From the NCBI GenBank assembly GCA_030435675.1, contig CM059625.1, forward strand, positions 9,362,001-9,426,000: a stretch of 64,000 nucleotides of DNA, written 5' to 3'. The first letter of the stretch is position 1, and each line of letters starts with the position of its first letter. The DNA is from Steinernema hermaphroditum (taxonomy: Eukaryota > Nematoda > Chromadorea > Rhabditida > Steinernematidae). The notes under the pieces are model-generated. The model was not told the DNA's origin. It saw nothing but the letters and a program-made list of their open reading frames with translations, and made no database searches. Positions 1 to 12,313 of the stretch are shown here, piece by piece. The translations under genes were made by a program, and so were the position numbers.

Positions 1-3000
1 AAACGACCCCTCGACCGTCCCTCGCGAAAACACACTCGACGCAAATTAACTCGAACCTGCCAAACCTTGACGTGCGGTGTATTCAAATGAAATTCTTTGT
101 TTTTTCTTTTACACTGTGAGCACATAATTAATTATTTGCCTCAGTCTAACGAGCATTCATATGCGCGTAAAGTGACAACAAATGCGATCATCCCGGCTTC
201 ATCGAATCGGGACCCGTGCCTACGCGCTAATAAGAACTAACAAAGACAGAAACACACTGCTCACATTGTTTTGATTCCTTGCGGCTATTAATTAAGATAA
301 CTAACAAGGAAACCTGAACATTCCCGAAAAGCAACAGTGAATGATGTCGTCGAATTTGAAGGCAATCTAGCGACACCACATGCGCACCGAGATCCCAGTT
401 TGAGGAACCCACGTATCCCTTGTACAACTGCAGCGAAAGCGCGTCACGCGTTAGACTTAAATTCGCTTGAAACAAACTTGGAGTCAACACGTAGTGAACG
501 ATGATCGCACAATTAGTTCCTACTAAGGCAAATAAGTTCCTCAACGACAGCTCTTCAGTGTTGTAAACGCGGCAAACAGTCATTGAGTCGGCTCAAAGGC
601 AGACATTATCAGATGGGATAATTGTCGAATGTCGCGTTGAATCGCGTACAGTCGTGTGAAAGTTCTTCCACGCTGGCATCAAACAGATAGGAGTGGGAAA
701 CGAATATTCATCGACACCGTCGTCGCCCTCCGAATTGTACCGCTACGAAAACAAACAAAATTACACCAACGGCAACTCGTCAAATTTAAATAATATCAAC
801 TTGTTTTTCGTTTTGGTTTGCCTCTTGCGAGCCGATTACAAGTGCGGCTTCACCGGTGAACGGAAGAGCAAGGCAACGCAAATCCATGATGCCCTCGAGC
901 AATCACGATTAAACAAATAAGGACACTTTTGTGTTCCTTGCCCCAGCCATCCGTACGCCGCTTTCAACCAAGAGCTCTCCCAAACAAGTCACTATTGCGC
1001 ACGCTTAACTAGGCAGCTTCAACATGACCGCGGCATGAAACAATTCCGACCATAGCTCAGTAAACAGGAATCATAAAGTACGTAGTTGATTTGAATTTCG
1101 CCACCGTAATCCCCTGAGGGGCATTTATTTAGGAACTTTCAACGTCACACGGTACAACAGGAGAACTCGCGGCCTTCTGAGTGCCGCAAACTTCATGAAT
1201 GTTTCACATAACAACCATTAGAGCAGGTGAGGGGACGAGTTTAATTAAAGTTTACCATACGGCCATCGTTCTTAATAAGGTCATTTGTATGCGCACCTGA
1301 GCAACGGTAGAAGCTCTTGCCAGGTTTGCCTTTGCATGCAGAAATGTCCAAAAGACGTCACAAACATTGTAGTACAAACGAAAGCTTTACTGTTGTGTAC
1401 TGTTTCTGTTTAAACTATATAGAAGTGAACGATGTCTGAGCGAAAAAAAGTGCAAAATCATAACGTTGAGGCGTTCAATGTAGTATATGTGCTACGGAAT
1501 AATTTAAAAATGGCACATCACAGTAAAATCGAATAGCGTAAAGGAATTTGCTCAATTCACGACGGCTACTAACACTGTCTATAAGTAATAATCTTAGATT
1601 GTCGAGATTTACACATTCGGAATGGCCACGTCCGTTGAAAAGAAACTCGCAATTAATTAGATAATGAGGCACATCCACGTTCAGCGTCATCACCCTCCCT
1701 AACAAACAACCCTTACGAATAAAACTGACAGCTTCTGACCCTATTTACATGAAGAACTGGGGGGCGGAAGGCCCGTGCACTTTCGACAGAAAATAGACTA
1801 CAATGGTCGAGATCGGATTGCGCCCTACCGCACAGCTTTTTATGACAACCCATTAAGGCTCCATCCAAAAACGCTGCTTGCTAACAAGGACTAATAAGAA
1901 TTGTGACCATGTTTACAATACCACATTGATTTTTTGTAAGCACGCGACATCGAAAAGGGTAACGCCGCTTCCTTGCACTGGCCGTTCAACAAGCACCACT
2001 AGCATATACCCTTAATAAATGTGGAGAAAACACTTTTTAAGCCGCAAAGTCAAACATACTCACAATTCTTTGACTGTTTTTTTGTTTTCTATTCCATTGG
2101 CATAGTGCAGTGAAAGCGCACATAAGCAAGATGCGCGAAAAAATGAATCCCACTCATCGACAGAGTATTAGGTCCGTCCAGAGGACTAATTTGTTTATTA
2201 AATGGGAGAATAGAAGTGAACCGCGGGAGGGCAAGAGACACCACTATGAGTGATAGTTGGCGTAACCATTATAACGCTACTACTCGAAGGCTCTCTAACA
2301 CGACGTCGAAGCTAAGTTCGAATTTATTACGAATTGGTCGAATGAATACGGACCAGCGAAGCTTTTGTTGATCCGGAGAAACCGCCACCAGGGCAGTCAA
2401 TGGCCCAGTAGTGCGTTTTCTCCCTAAAACGCACTCACGTCATGCGGCTAAATCGACATAATACTCTCTGCCCAATTTAGTGAATAACCTCAGACGATGA
2501 CAAATTCCATGGGTTCTGGTGGGGCAACGCACTGAGAGATCAATAGCACAACAGCGCCTTGTTTCCAAAAGTGTAAAAATTCCCCAAAGAATGAATAAAA
2601 TCGGTAGGTACAGGAAGTGAAAAAGGTGAGAAAGTTTGAATAAATTACTAGTTCACACCTCTCAATCAGAGCGTTCTCGGTAAAGTGCAACGCACTGCTA
2701 AAATTTCCCAAAGATTTCAAGATTTGGAAATCAAAGTGCACCGCTTTCACGGAAATACGATCGCTTCTCGTTATGTGCAGTGTCCGAAACCACGAGGATT
2801 GATGGACCACAGAACGTGAAGCTACTCGTATGTAAAATTGAAATCGCTTTGTTTATGACCAATTCGGGGAATTTTGCAGTTTACGGCATTATTGAGATTA
2901 ACTGGCAAATGAGGGCGCGCTTTGAAGTAGCCAAACAGCAAATGAACGTGTTTCACCGAGCTTCATTTCATTATCTAACGTCTCGGTCACCTGTACGGGG

Positions 3001-3361
3001 TTCGCATCAACTCTATGTTTTCGTCTACAGAAAGGGCGTTTATATGGCGTACAATGATGTTGTCAGGTTTCTCCATCAAAACTTTAACATGATTATTGCA
3101 TTATCGTTCAGCTCTTAGGTGCGTTGTTTTCATTGTTTTGCGCTAATCAGGCTGTTTCGTTGGTCGAGGGAAAAAAGCGAAAGTAAACAATGTCGCGATC
3201 AAGGAATTATCGCTTCCCGTTGTTCGCCACTTTCCCTTTTCAACAGCGATTGCAGCTTTCGTTTGACCTAGATGAAGACGGGATATATCTCATTGACCAG
3301 TGGTCACTGGCTGCAGTTGGATTATCGCTCCGAATCGCGACACGGCGGCAAATCGTCGCTG
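1..3361. other. Intergenic region, no supportable gene
   Basis: Several short open frames exist here on both strands (the longest about 110 codons), but none shows a recognisable domain, a signal peptide or exon-like continuation across plausible introns. The region is moderately AT-rich with scattered TTAATTA-type motifs (near 127, 287, 1240 and 1650). It may hold upstream regulatory sequence for the DM13 gene that starts at 3362, or belong to a gene outside the window. Confidence 0.5.
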
Positions 3362-4534
3362 ATGGCTCTAAGAAGCTGCCTAGTGTTGCTTCTCTTCTAC
3401 TTCGGTAGCGCTTTTCCCTCTCCGTTTTTACAGTTTTCTCGTTATAGTCAATGTTTCCACGCTCGAATATTACGGTATCAAGATTGGAACGTTGCGCAAT
3501 CAGAGCTATGGACTCTATGGAGAAGTGTGGCTCGTCAATAAGACACATCTGCAAATAACCAATCTCCAAATGTCCCTTCTCTCGGGTGGGTTGGTCTCCT
3601 ACGCCATACTCATCAGGTTCCTTGTTTAGACGACATTCAACCGAGCTTTTACTTCTCCGATTCAGAAAAATTTGAGAGAACAAAAGACCTCTTTGCAATT
3701 AAAACAGCGCATCACGGAGTACGGTACTCACAGCCAATGTAAGCAGTGTTTTAAAACAGCTCTGAATGAAATCATTCATTTAAAGAGAAAATTCTCTACC
3801 CACCGAAGTGAACAGGGAGAACTTTGTTGTTCGAATTCCCGGGAATTTGAAACAGTGGCAGTACTTCGGCATCGTAGCCGAAGACAAATGGGTACATAGC
3901 GCGCTGTTGGCATTTTTAGAATTCAAAGAATTTTTCAGTTCTATCTTTCCGCAGTTTCCCTGAACAAAGTTTATCCCGAACCCCTATGTTGTCTATCGGA
4001 CCGTATAGAGCCCAACCGAGGCATCGTGGGATTGTTTTACAATGCAGGAAGTGATCCGATTGTTGTGCTGGACTCAAAGACGCTCGTTCTTCCAAAATTC
4101 ACGTTTGATGGAACAAAACCGCCAGGTGAACTTTTTGTTTTCTGTTTTGGTGACGTATTTTTCCACTTTTCAGACGGTTGGATTTATGCCGGAGTTGGTA
4201 AAGTTGATCAGTCATCTGGAAAGAAAGCGTTCGTGGTCGGCAGGGACACAGAGAGTCAGTGAGTTTTGGCCCTCCATATACTCCACATACACTTCCGTTC
4301 AGTCACTGCGCCATCCACGAAGATTATCACGGGAATACGGATCTGGTCGTTCGCCTTGCCGATGACCAGACCGTTTTTGACATTACCTACCTAAGTGTGT
4401 TCTGCTTCCAGTACTCGGTGGACTTTGGCCACATCCCGGTCAGACTGGATCCGAGCCGCAATCCAGTCCCCGCCTACGTACCTCCAGTGTCGCACGGACC
4501 ACTTCGTCAGGAACCATTCTTCCCCTGCCCTTAA
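3362..4534 (+). CDS. Secreted DM13-domain protein
   Basis: Spliced gene for a secreted protein with at least one DM13 domain, the extracellular module found in Skeletor-like proteins and thought to act in redox or matrix chemistry. Exon 1 (3362-3404) encodes a signal peptide beginning MALRSCLVLLLFYF. A 43 bp intron (3405-3447) leads into YYGIKIGTLRNQSYGLYGEV, which matches the start of DM13 (G-x-L-x-x-x-x-x-x-x-GEV). After another short intron (3586-3629) and a poorly resolved stretch, the exon near 4000-4125 gives VVLDSKTLVLPKFTFDGTKP, the DM13 core. The last exons give VRLADDQTVFDITYLSVFC and VDFGHI, the diagnostic DM13 end. Introns near 4126-4174 and 4259-4302 keep the frame. The exon path between 3720 and 4000 is uncertain, and there could be two DM13 modules. 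The family is clear; the biochemical role is not known from sequence. Confidence 0.8.
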
Positions 4535-4813
4535 CTTATAGCTTTATTTTCAAGCACACGTACAGATACACGAAACGTTTCTCAGCACGTCTAAACGATT
4601 TGCAAATATCAATCGGCTCATTTAAAGCTATCCAGCACTATCGGAACACTAGATGAAAAGACGCTACTACGGAATGAGACTGCGATAAGCGACCGGAGTA
4701 ATTGAGAAAAGCACGACTGCAGGCGTGGCAGTGTACAATAGAACTTTAGCTCCGCTCTCAGTCACCCTTTGACGGAGCGCTATGGGAGACCAGTAGAAAG
4801 CCCAAATATGAAT

Positions 4814-7329
4814 TCACATGAAGTACCATGCTACAAAAAGAACAAAAAGTGTACTCAGAAGGGGATTGGTTGAGCATCCGGAGACATGGGGTTCCACTTT
4901 CCGATTTTCCCAGCCCTCGACGAGCATACCCTCTACATTTTCCCAGGTGCCGTTGTGCGAGTGGGCAGGTTCAATTCCGAGAATGTTACAGAGAAGCTGA
5001 TAGGCATCAACCGTCTCAATGGGACCAACAGAATGGTCGACCTTGAAGGCTGAAATTGATACTTTAAGAGTGTACCAAGGAGATATAGTCACCTGGACCA
5101 CGTGCAGCGAAAATTGCCTTCATCTCCGGATGATCACTGTCCCATCCTCCAATCGCCTTGTATTCTCGGCCGTGTTTCTCGCTGACATCGGTTGATGGGA
5201 TTTGTCTCTGAAATCTCATTTGTAACAAGTGGTATTCAATTTCAATACATTGATTAACATGTAACACCGGGTTTACAACTCCGTCTATCGGCGCATCAAT
5301 CAGTTAGCGGGCTGCAGTTGCATCTGTCATTACTTTAAGTGTTGTCGGAACGAACCAATCGATTCAAAGGGCGGCGAGGACAAAAAGAAACAATCGTGTG
5401 CGCAATTATAACCCGTGTTTTCGGCAAACTTGAGCAGTTGTCTATTGAATTGTCTATTACAATGATGGTCGCTTCCGTTTTTCTGCATTTTCAATCGACT
5501 AGTCGCGGCAGCTGACTACTTAACGCAATGCAGTCGATTTTAGCAAAATATTAATTAGGTCCGATGTTGTCAGATGGAGACAAGACAACACAAACCGTTA
5601 GAAGTACTGTTCCGGGACGTGTGATAAGTACTATAGGAGCGATATGAGGACCCGTTTTCCAGTGTAGACGTTCTGGAAGATCGGCTTTGCGATAAACATT
5701 AACTAACGGAACGTCGTCAGCATCATAGTCTCCAAGGGGCGCCCACTGATCGCAGACTTTGAGCTCAAAGTAAACCTAAAAATAAACATGACCGTGCCGG
5801 TCCACCCGCTTCGCACTTACCGTATCCTCTTCCCCTTCTCGCGGATAGACCATCATGAAGGACAGAGAGTTGACAACCTTCTCAACTCTCGAGAAGTCTT
5901 CCAGGCACTCATCGACAAAGAACTGCTCCTCTGTGTCAATGGGATATAGTCCGAAGTCGGACAGGACGATTAAGTTTGTTGTTTCAAACAGTCCAAGAGA
6001 CTCCATCTCCTCCTGAAACTCGGATCTATTTCTACAAGCGGCAATATCTGACGCACTTGGATTTTGCGCACTTGAATGTCCGCCACGGAAATCGCCTGAT
6101 TCACGGCGTCATGGTCGGCACCGAATGTCTGAAGGGCGGCTGCTACACCTCCATGTCGCATAAGAACGAGCTAAAAGATTTGTGAAAGACCACCTGGGTT
6201 GTAGCTCACCTGTTGTTTGAGATTCTGGTAACGCTTTATGTGCTTCATAACTCCCGCGACCTCCTCGAACAGATCTCGGTTCATGTTGTTATTCGCAAAA
6301 CTGTGTCTACGCGAGGCAGGCACTTGTACAATCATATCACCATGAGCTTTCTAAATGCATTTATGTTCTAAAGCCCTAGTTCAATTCGCCTACGTGGCAC
6401 TCAGGGAACCAGTAACAGTGGACATTTATCTGGTGTTTTCCGGCGGTGTACCAAATGGGTGCAGGCCCTCCCATCCACCATCGATAGTCCGTATCGTTAG
6501 GTCCTTCATCTCTCTCGTAAGTTATTCCCAACTCCTCATCATACATGAAATCACTGGTGAAATTGTGATTTTCGGTATACAGCCCTAAACATAGTGACAA
6601 ATGAACATTTGTATGAAAGGACAATTTGTGAGTTCTGAGATTTGATTAAAATCGTATTTTCCGCTATAGTACTGTAGTTGGAGTCCATATCGAGGGTGAG
6701 AAAAGCAATGAGCGACGAGCACTAATCAATTGCGAACAACAAAAGGTGTTAGTCCTGTGTGCGCAGGTGGCAAAGATCGCGAGGGCAACTGTTGAATGTT
6801 AGTCTGGAGGATGGGATAGCTGGCACGCACAAAGGAAGCGCGCATATCTCATGCATCGAACAGTTTCGATTCAATTATGTATGCAAAAGAGTACTTAATT
6901 CTCGTTTCTTTCCGTGCGTACAGCTGCTCGAGGCATTGAAAGCAACCACGCAAACACATAAAACATTTTAAATTAGGACATTTAAAAGAATTCGCAATAG
7001 GCAAACGAAAAGCCTCAGTACTCACCTGTGGCTAAACTTCTCCAGTTGGGATAACTCTGAGTGGGAAAAACCGGTCGCATGTACTGCGCGTGAGTTCCTT
7101 GGGCCATAAGGGAGCGCATACCGTATTGTACGCGCTCGTTGGTTCGATTGAAGAGGGCGCTTCCGTAGCCATCAATGAGAAGCACAACGAGATTCTGGCC
7201 ACGTGAGTCAGACTCGTCCGCTTCCACAGAAGGCACCACCCCCAATGCCGTGAAGACAGAAAGGGTTAAGAGACAAGCGATCATCGTGCCGCTTGCCCGC
7301 GGGAAACGTTCGTCGACTTCTGTGCGCAT
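4814..7329 (-). CDS. ENPP-family ectonucleotide pyrophosphatase/phosphodiesterase-like protein, probable pseudoenzyme
   Basis: Alkaline-phosphatase-superfamily protein of the ENPP type, in about seven exons. The first exon (7329-7026) has a hydrophobic leader, the first metal Asp in LLIDGYG and the nucleophile block MRPVFPTQSYPN. Later exons give the WWMGGPAPIW block, LIVLSDFGLYP, VYRKADLPERLHWK and DSDHPEMKAIF, all in ENPP order. The C-terminus ends VSGCSTNPLLSTLFVLFVAW, a small-residue site plus hydrophobic tail that suggests a GPI anchor or short membrane anchor, so the protein would face outside the cell. In active ENPPs the zinc ligands include Asp and His of a D-x-x-x-H block, SDHG, and a late His before G-Y-D. 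Here the D-x-x-x-H block is replaced by RHGGVAAALQTFGADHD, SDHG reads SDFG and the late His position is Gly. The fold seems kept while catalysis is probably lost. It is convergent with the DM13 gene. Confidence 0.9.
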
Positions 7330-8076
7330 TTCTTGCTTCCTGCCAACAACTGACGCCCTTCGTCTTGCTCAGTCCCGCGCCGTAAACCGAGGGCCACGCC
7401 AGCCCCCGACCAAAAACAACGCACAACACATGATACAAGTGTAAATGGTCAAACAAAAGCGCAAAACAAAAACAAAAACACTATATATGATTTCTCAGTT
7501 CAAAAATTCTAGAGTCAAGTTCACCAATGGGAAACTTTATAAAATGCGTCACATCTGGGAGAACAGCGTGTATTAATTTCCGATACAAAAGGTAAGCGCA
7601 ATGAAACAACAACATGCACAACTGGTTGATTCAAAAAGACTGGTTTCCGTGGCCAAATGATAACAAGGATGGGTTATGGGCTCAGCGCGTGCGCGTCTGA
7701 TTTAATTGGGTAAGCTCGACTTTAATAAAGCATGTTCGTACCGCCGAAGATTTGCACTTATGCCAGATCCAATTGTGCAAAATTGACGCATGTAAGCGGA
7801 TCAGCCATAGGTTTCGCCATAACCTCGAACTAGTCACCCCTGTTGAACGTCACTTATGCTCTCTATCGTATTCAAACCCTGCCGTTTATTTTTGTTTCTG
7901 CTGAGGCATCTCCGGCACTTGTGAGCGTACGAAAAAACACATATGCCATTTCGCGAAATCGCATCACTGCATGCCGACGGCGAATCGGATGAGTGGGTGG
8001 CCCAGTTGTTTTCTTTCCCCAGCTCAGCCATTTATCGGCGGATAGGCAGGAGTGTTTCTGGCAGCGATCAGTCGGA
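7330..8076. other. Divergent intergenic region
   Basis: About 750 bp between the start of the ENPP-like gene on the minus strand and the Trp/Tyr-rich gene on the plus strand. Short overlapping frames are present on both strands, but none has a domain or splice continuity. It presumably contains both promoters; no clear TATA box or factor site can be named. Confidence 0.4.
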
Positions 8077-8857
8077 ATGTCGAACTTTCCGATATATCGT
8101 GCGCAGTCGACCGTGTTGCCGCCGAGATCCCGAGACTCGGTGCCCACCGTAGCCACGCTTTCCCGGTACACTAGGGCATATCGGTGAACTTGTACGGTTT
8201 GTCGATTTAGTGTGTCTTCAGTGCCGAACCTCCACGCGCCTTATGCCGGAGAACGCTTCCGTCCATCGACTCTTTTCAAATACCGACGCGATTGGGAGTT
8301 GGCAAGACCTGGAGAAAAGTGAATCATTCGCATCTGTCTCTTACAGCTTGACGACTACTGGCATGATCGGTACACCTTCAACTCTCCCCTCTACTGGAGC
8401 GATTACCGATTTGCTGCACGCCGCTACGTGAACACTGATCCGATCCCAGGAACTGTCGGCGCTCAGTACCCCGCTTTTTGGAGTCGTTACAAGTGGTACA
8501 GCGATTGGTTGAACCCTGTCTACTGGAGACGTTACCGGGACCCCAACTACGATAGACCTCTCTGGAACAGCTGGAAGCCTTGGGAGTACGACCGTCTCAA
8601 CATCAAGCGAGCGGTGAAGATGTACAAAGACGTAAGTAAAGTTGGCTGCCATTCTAGCATCAAAGTCTTGGTGTAGGGACTCATAAGCTTCAACCATCTC
8701 GACAAGTTTTGGATCGAGCCTCGTATGCTCGGAAGAGGCGAGAAGGACTACGGAGACGTCTATCTCCCAGCAGGTGAGACTGTCTACAGGAACGTCTATG
8801 TAAACTATCGATATAGGTCGCTACGGTCCCCGCCGATACTTCTACAGCTTCCTCTAA
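8077..8857 (+). CDS. Trp/Tyr/Arg-rich protein, about 190 residues, function unknown
   Basis: Five exons give one continuous frame from MSNFPIYRAQSTVLPPRS to RRYFYSFL. The middle is extraordinarily rich in aromatic and basic residues, for example FWSRYKWYSDWLNPVYWRR and NSWKPWEYDRL. I see no signal peptide or membrane helix. Intron 1 is 45 bp (CG|gtacac...tttag|TGTG). The next junction works in frame only with a GC-AG intron of 45 bp (gcaaga...ttacag), ending just before LDDYWHDRY near 8347. Two further short introns precede the stop at 8855-8857. The strict frame conservation across four introns argues that this is a real gene. I do not recognise the family by name; the composition suggests an abundant structural or muscle-associated protein, but that is only inference. 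It lies tail-to-tail with the receptor gene 100 bp away. Confidence 0.75.
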
Positions 8858-8956
8858 CTGCCATTTATTGAATTCAGAGAAGGTGTAATTGCACACGCGA
8901 AACGCCGAGATCATGCTTAGAATGCAATGTTTGATATGTTTGCGGCGTTCGTCTCA

Positions 8957-10662
8957 TTAAAGGTCGTTCAATTCGATTTCTTCCGCAACTCGAGATGAAG
9001 TAGCCTGATTTCTGAGGACTCTGCTTGTGGAGGGCTGATCACCAGAAGGGTTCATAAAGGGCTGGCGTAACGTGACCTTCTTGCCCGATCCCAGATTTTT
9101 CTTGCTTCCAACGGGGGCTGTCAGATCAGAACAGTTGATTCGGTTAGTAGCGGGTCTACACTCCGTGATGTATCGATGTCGTCTGGGAGGTTCCGAACTG
9201 AAACGCGCCAGCCATGGCCAAACGATAATGAACTTCTCGCGGAATGTCTCGTTCATCCAGGCGTAGACAAGAGGATTCCAACACGTGGCGGTCATGCTGA
9301 TCACGTGAGCAGAAAGAAAGAAAATACTGAAGTAGGGCTTCATGAATCCATCGATATGAAGGTCGCGGGAAATGTTCCTAAAAACAAGCGAGTAGTAGCA
9401 TAACACGCACTGATAACGCACAAAAAATTGAACGGTGCCCAACAAACAGCGAACAGCATGACCATTGTAAAAAGCATTCGAAGTAGTCGGCGTCGGCGCT
9501 GTTCTTCAAGGGGACTCGGCTGAGCGTTCCGCGGTTTCACGAGAGAAGTGCGATCTCGCAGGAAGAAATAGATTTGGCAGTAGCTTTTTCCAATGATGAT
9601 GAATGGAACAATAAACTACAGCGACAAAATTATCATTGAGCAAATGTTGTGGAAGCACCTGGAGAAGGGCGACAATTATTCCGTAGAAGCTCTTAAGATC
9701 GTCCATGGCCCAGTCTTCGATGCAGAGCCAAAAATTACACGGCTCCGGAATGTAAATCATACGCATGTGGACTGCATAAGGCATGACGAGAAGCACCGAT
9801 ATTGTCCAGATAAGAGTTATTATTGCAAAGCAGAGCTATAATTGGTATATCTTTGCCGTTGCCTTACCGTACTCGTAGAAATTTTATAAGCATGCACTAA
9901 TGAGTGTCTCGCACGCATTGCAGACATTTTTACTCACGTCGCTGCACATTGTGACATTCAAACGCGACCTACTACAAAAAAGCGACACGCACAGAAGTGA
10001 GTTTTAACCCGAAAAAACGTGTCTGGACGTCAATTCCGTTTTTTTTCGTTTGCTAGCCGTGAACGGTAATGCTCACAAGTCTTAAACAAATGATAACACC
10101 GACCTACCTGAAGAGACATGTGCGTTCTCAGATCATATCCAAATATTGGGCCACGACAGATCACAAAATAGCGGTCAATGGCAATGACCATGAGCGTCAG
10201 GGTACTTATGAATATGCTAGTTCCCTGGAAGAGTGGGAGACCGTAGCATAGCCAACTTCCCCACACCCAGTGGCCCACATACGTATAGATAGGCGTCAGC
10301 CATAAGGAACTGAATCATTAGTAGGTTGGAAACCTATGAGAACATACGTAAAATTTACGAGAAGATCGGACATGGCTAGGTTAGTGATGAAGAGATTGGT
10401 TGCCGACTGCATGTCCTTGTTGATTATTACGACATACACGACAAGTGAATTCCCAACGACTGCGATCGAGAAGATCGTCACGTAGAGAATACAGAGGATG
10501 ATTCTTGTGATGAGCAGATCCGTTATCGCCTCAACAAACTGATTCCATAACGCCTTCAACACTGATGCGTACCTTATTTCCCGTACAGTTGAAGGTAGCA
10601 TTGCCAGCAAGTACGTCGGGATCGTTGACGAACGGATTTACCGTAGTCGTGCTCAGCGGCAT
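8957..10662 (-). CDS. Class A neuropeptide G-protein-coupled receptor (NPY/NPF-receptor-like)
   Basis: Seven-transmembrane receptor in several exons. The chosen ATG (10660-10662) follows a splice-acceptor-like gcgtttcag; an in-frame GTG further upstream is not used. The extracellular N-terminus has N-glycosylation sites (NATF, NCTG). TM1 contains VVGNSLVVYVV, TM2 NLAMSDLLVNF, and the TM2-TM3 loop THVG-type segment YTYVGHWVWGSWLC carries the conserved Cys. TM3 ends MVIAIDRYFVI (DRY motif), the second loop has NFWLCIEDW, TM5 is QFIVPFIIIGKSYC, TM6 is FAVCWAPFNFL and TM7 is NPLVYAWMNETF (NPxxY). The intracellular loop 3 is short and basic (EEQRRRRLLRML). The C-tail is about 100 residues, Ser-rich. 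The pattern is closest to NPY/NPF/RYamide-type peptide receptors; the ligand cannot be assigned from sequence. Most introns are about 40 bp, with one of roughly 240 bp before TM4. Confidence 0.9.
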
Positions 10663-12313
10663 GGCCGCACAGAAGTGCTGAAGAATTCCGACTGAAACGC
10701 TGTTTTGAGCAGCTCCCACTCGCTCAAAGTGAGCTGGACACGCGATTGTTTTTTTCGTCGAAAATCGCGTGTGAAGCCGATCGAAATAAATTGTCCCAGG
10801 TCGGTCTTAATAAACGACGTTTCCTACGCGCCGATACGCGCTAATCACCTTCAGGGGGTCGTACGGCGAGTAGGCAACTGGAGTACGAACGATTTTTTCA
10901 AGCGATATTTGGATTTTCGGAAATCGGAAAGCCAAATCTGCCTTGGACGCATAAATGAGAAAAAAAAGCACACCACTCCAATGATTGAGATGCCGCAAAA
11001 TGAAATGGACCTGCAGCAGAACGAAAGCACTCGCGGTCAACCAATATGGGCGCGGATAATGAGGATTTTTATAATTTCGGAATATTCACGGAGAACTTTG
11101 CATGTGGGCGAAACATTTTTGTGTACTCGGCATAAATAATTAATCAAAGGCAAAGACCGCACACTTCATACGTTTTAGTTCTCATAATCGATACTTACAC
11201 AAGGTCTACTTTTACTTCCACTTCGCCCTGGAAGCTGCTGAAAAGAAGATTTCCGATTTTGACACCTTGCAATCTGTGACCGTTAGCCTTAGTCCCTGAA
11301 GCAGCGAGTCGATACGAACTTTTTGCCGAAAAGGATCTAACTTTATCTAAGTAGCCTAATTAACGTCACACATCCTTCCACAACGTTTTATTCAAACCAC
11401 ATCAGGCATTTCAGGAATGCGGTGGGTCGCTCAACGTCACGCCGTTCCTCGGGAAGAGGCAGATAGGACCTTTAGGGACGACGTGGCCATTGCGGCCAGT
11501 GACGCGTGAATGAGATAGCTCCTTGATGTTCATTTCACATTAGGATAATCCTTCGGGCCATTAGCAGCCTAGCAACTCGTCTTGTCATTCTGCACAAACG
11601 ACTATTATCTCTTGCAGGAAAAAGCTTTCAATTAACATGTTCTTTCGCAAAAAAAGTGCAAACACATTGATGCCTCAATGACGAAGCTTCAACGTCGATT
11701 ATACCGCTTCCCACTTTGCTAGTGCTCGTTACGTACGTGCTTTCATCAAACCACCTCAATTTACACTTTGGCAAACGTTCGAAGTCCATCCACATTGCGC
11801 CGGTTTTAAGCTCTAGAAAAAAGTGTTCGTTCCACTCCATGTGCTGCCGACGTAAAATGGCCTTTCATCAGAAGAAAATCGGTATTCATTTCCTTCACAT
11901 AAATGTGACAACTTTCTCCGGCAAAAATGGGATTAATACGGGCATGGAAAGAACGTTTAAGGCGTTGCTCACTACAATGGAAGATCTTAACTGCTACATA
12001 AATGTCTTTGTACAGGCAAAGACGTTGCACTATTAATGTAATGTAGTTACAATGTTCCACAACCAATCGTTGAATGCATTTTACACTATCTCAAACTTTT
12101 AACAGGAGAGAGTGAACGTAACTCGAAATCACATCCGAGTGTTGCACTTGGTGTTCACACCGGCTCCCGAAACGAATGTGTTCAGTCACAAATATGCGGG
12201 AAAGAGTACGCAGCATCCGTCTGTTCTCGGGCCCTCTATTCTCCACAAACTTTTTCAGTTTTCTTCTATTTTTTACTGTGATTTCGACTGAATTTTATCA
12301 GTAGAAGTAACTG
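10663..12313. other. Divergent intergenic region
   Basis: About 1.65 kb between the receptor start (minus) and the kinesin start (plus). Frames of up to 144 codons occur but show no domain, low-complexity signature or exon continuity. It most likely contains both promoters. Confidence 0.4.

Noticed and set aside
227..920. Open frames of 75-118 codons on both strands at the left edge
   Set aside because: No domain, no ATG in some cases (they start from GTG), and no splice continuity.
2490..3118. Two overlapping frames of just over 100 codons upstream of the DM13 gene
   Set aside because: They mirror each other on opposite strands, and neither joins in phase to the DM13 signal-peptide exon.
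4960..4985. tRNA B-box-like sequence (ggttcaattcc)
   Set aside because: It lies inside the ENPP coding exon and no A box or cloverleaf could be found around it; no tRNA gene was identified in the window.
8210..8431. Shadow frame across the Trp/Tyr-rich gene and an apparent in-frame TGA
   Set aside because: The TGA lies within the inferred 45 bp GC-AG intron, so recoding or selenocysteine is not needed.
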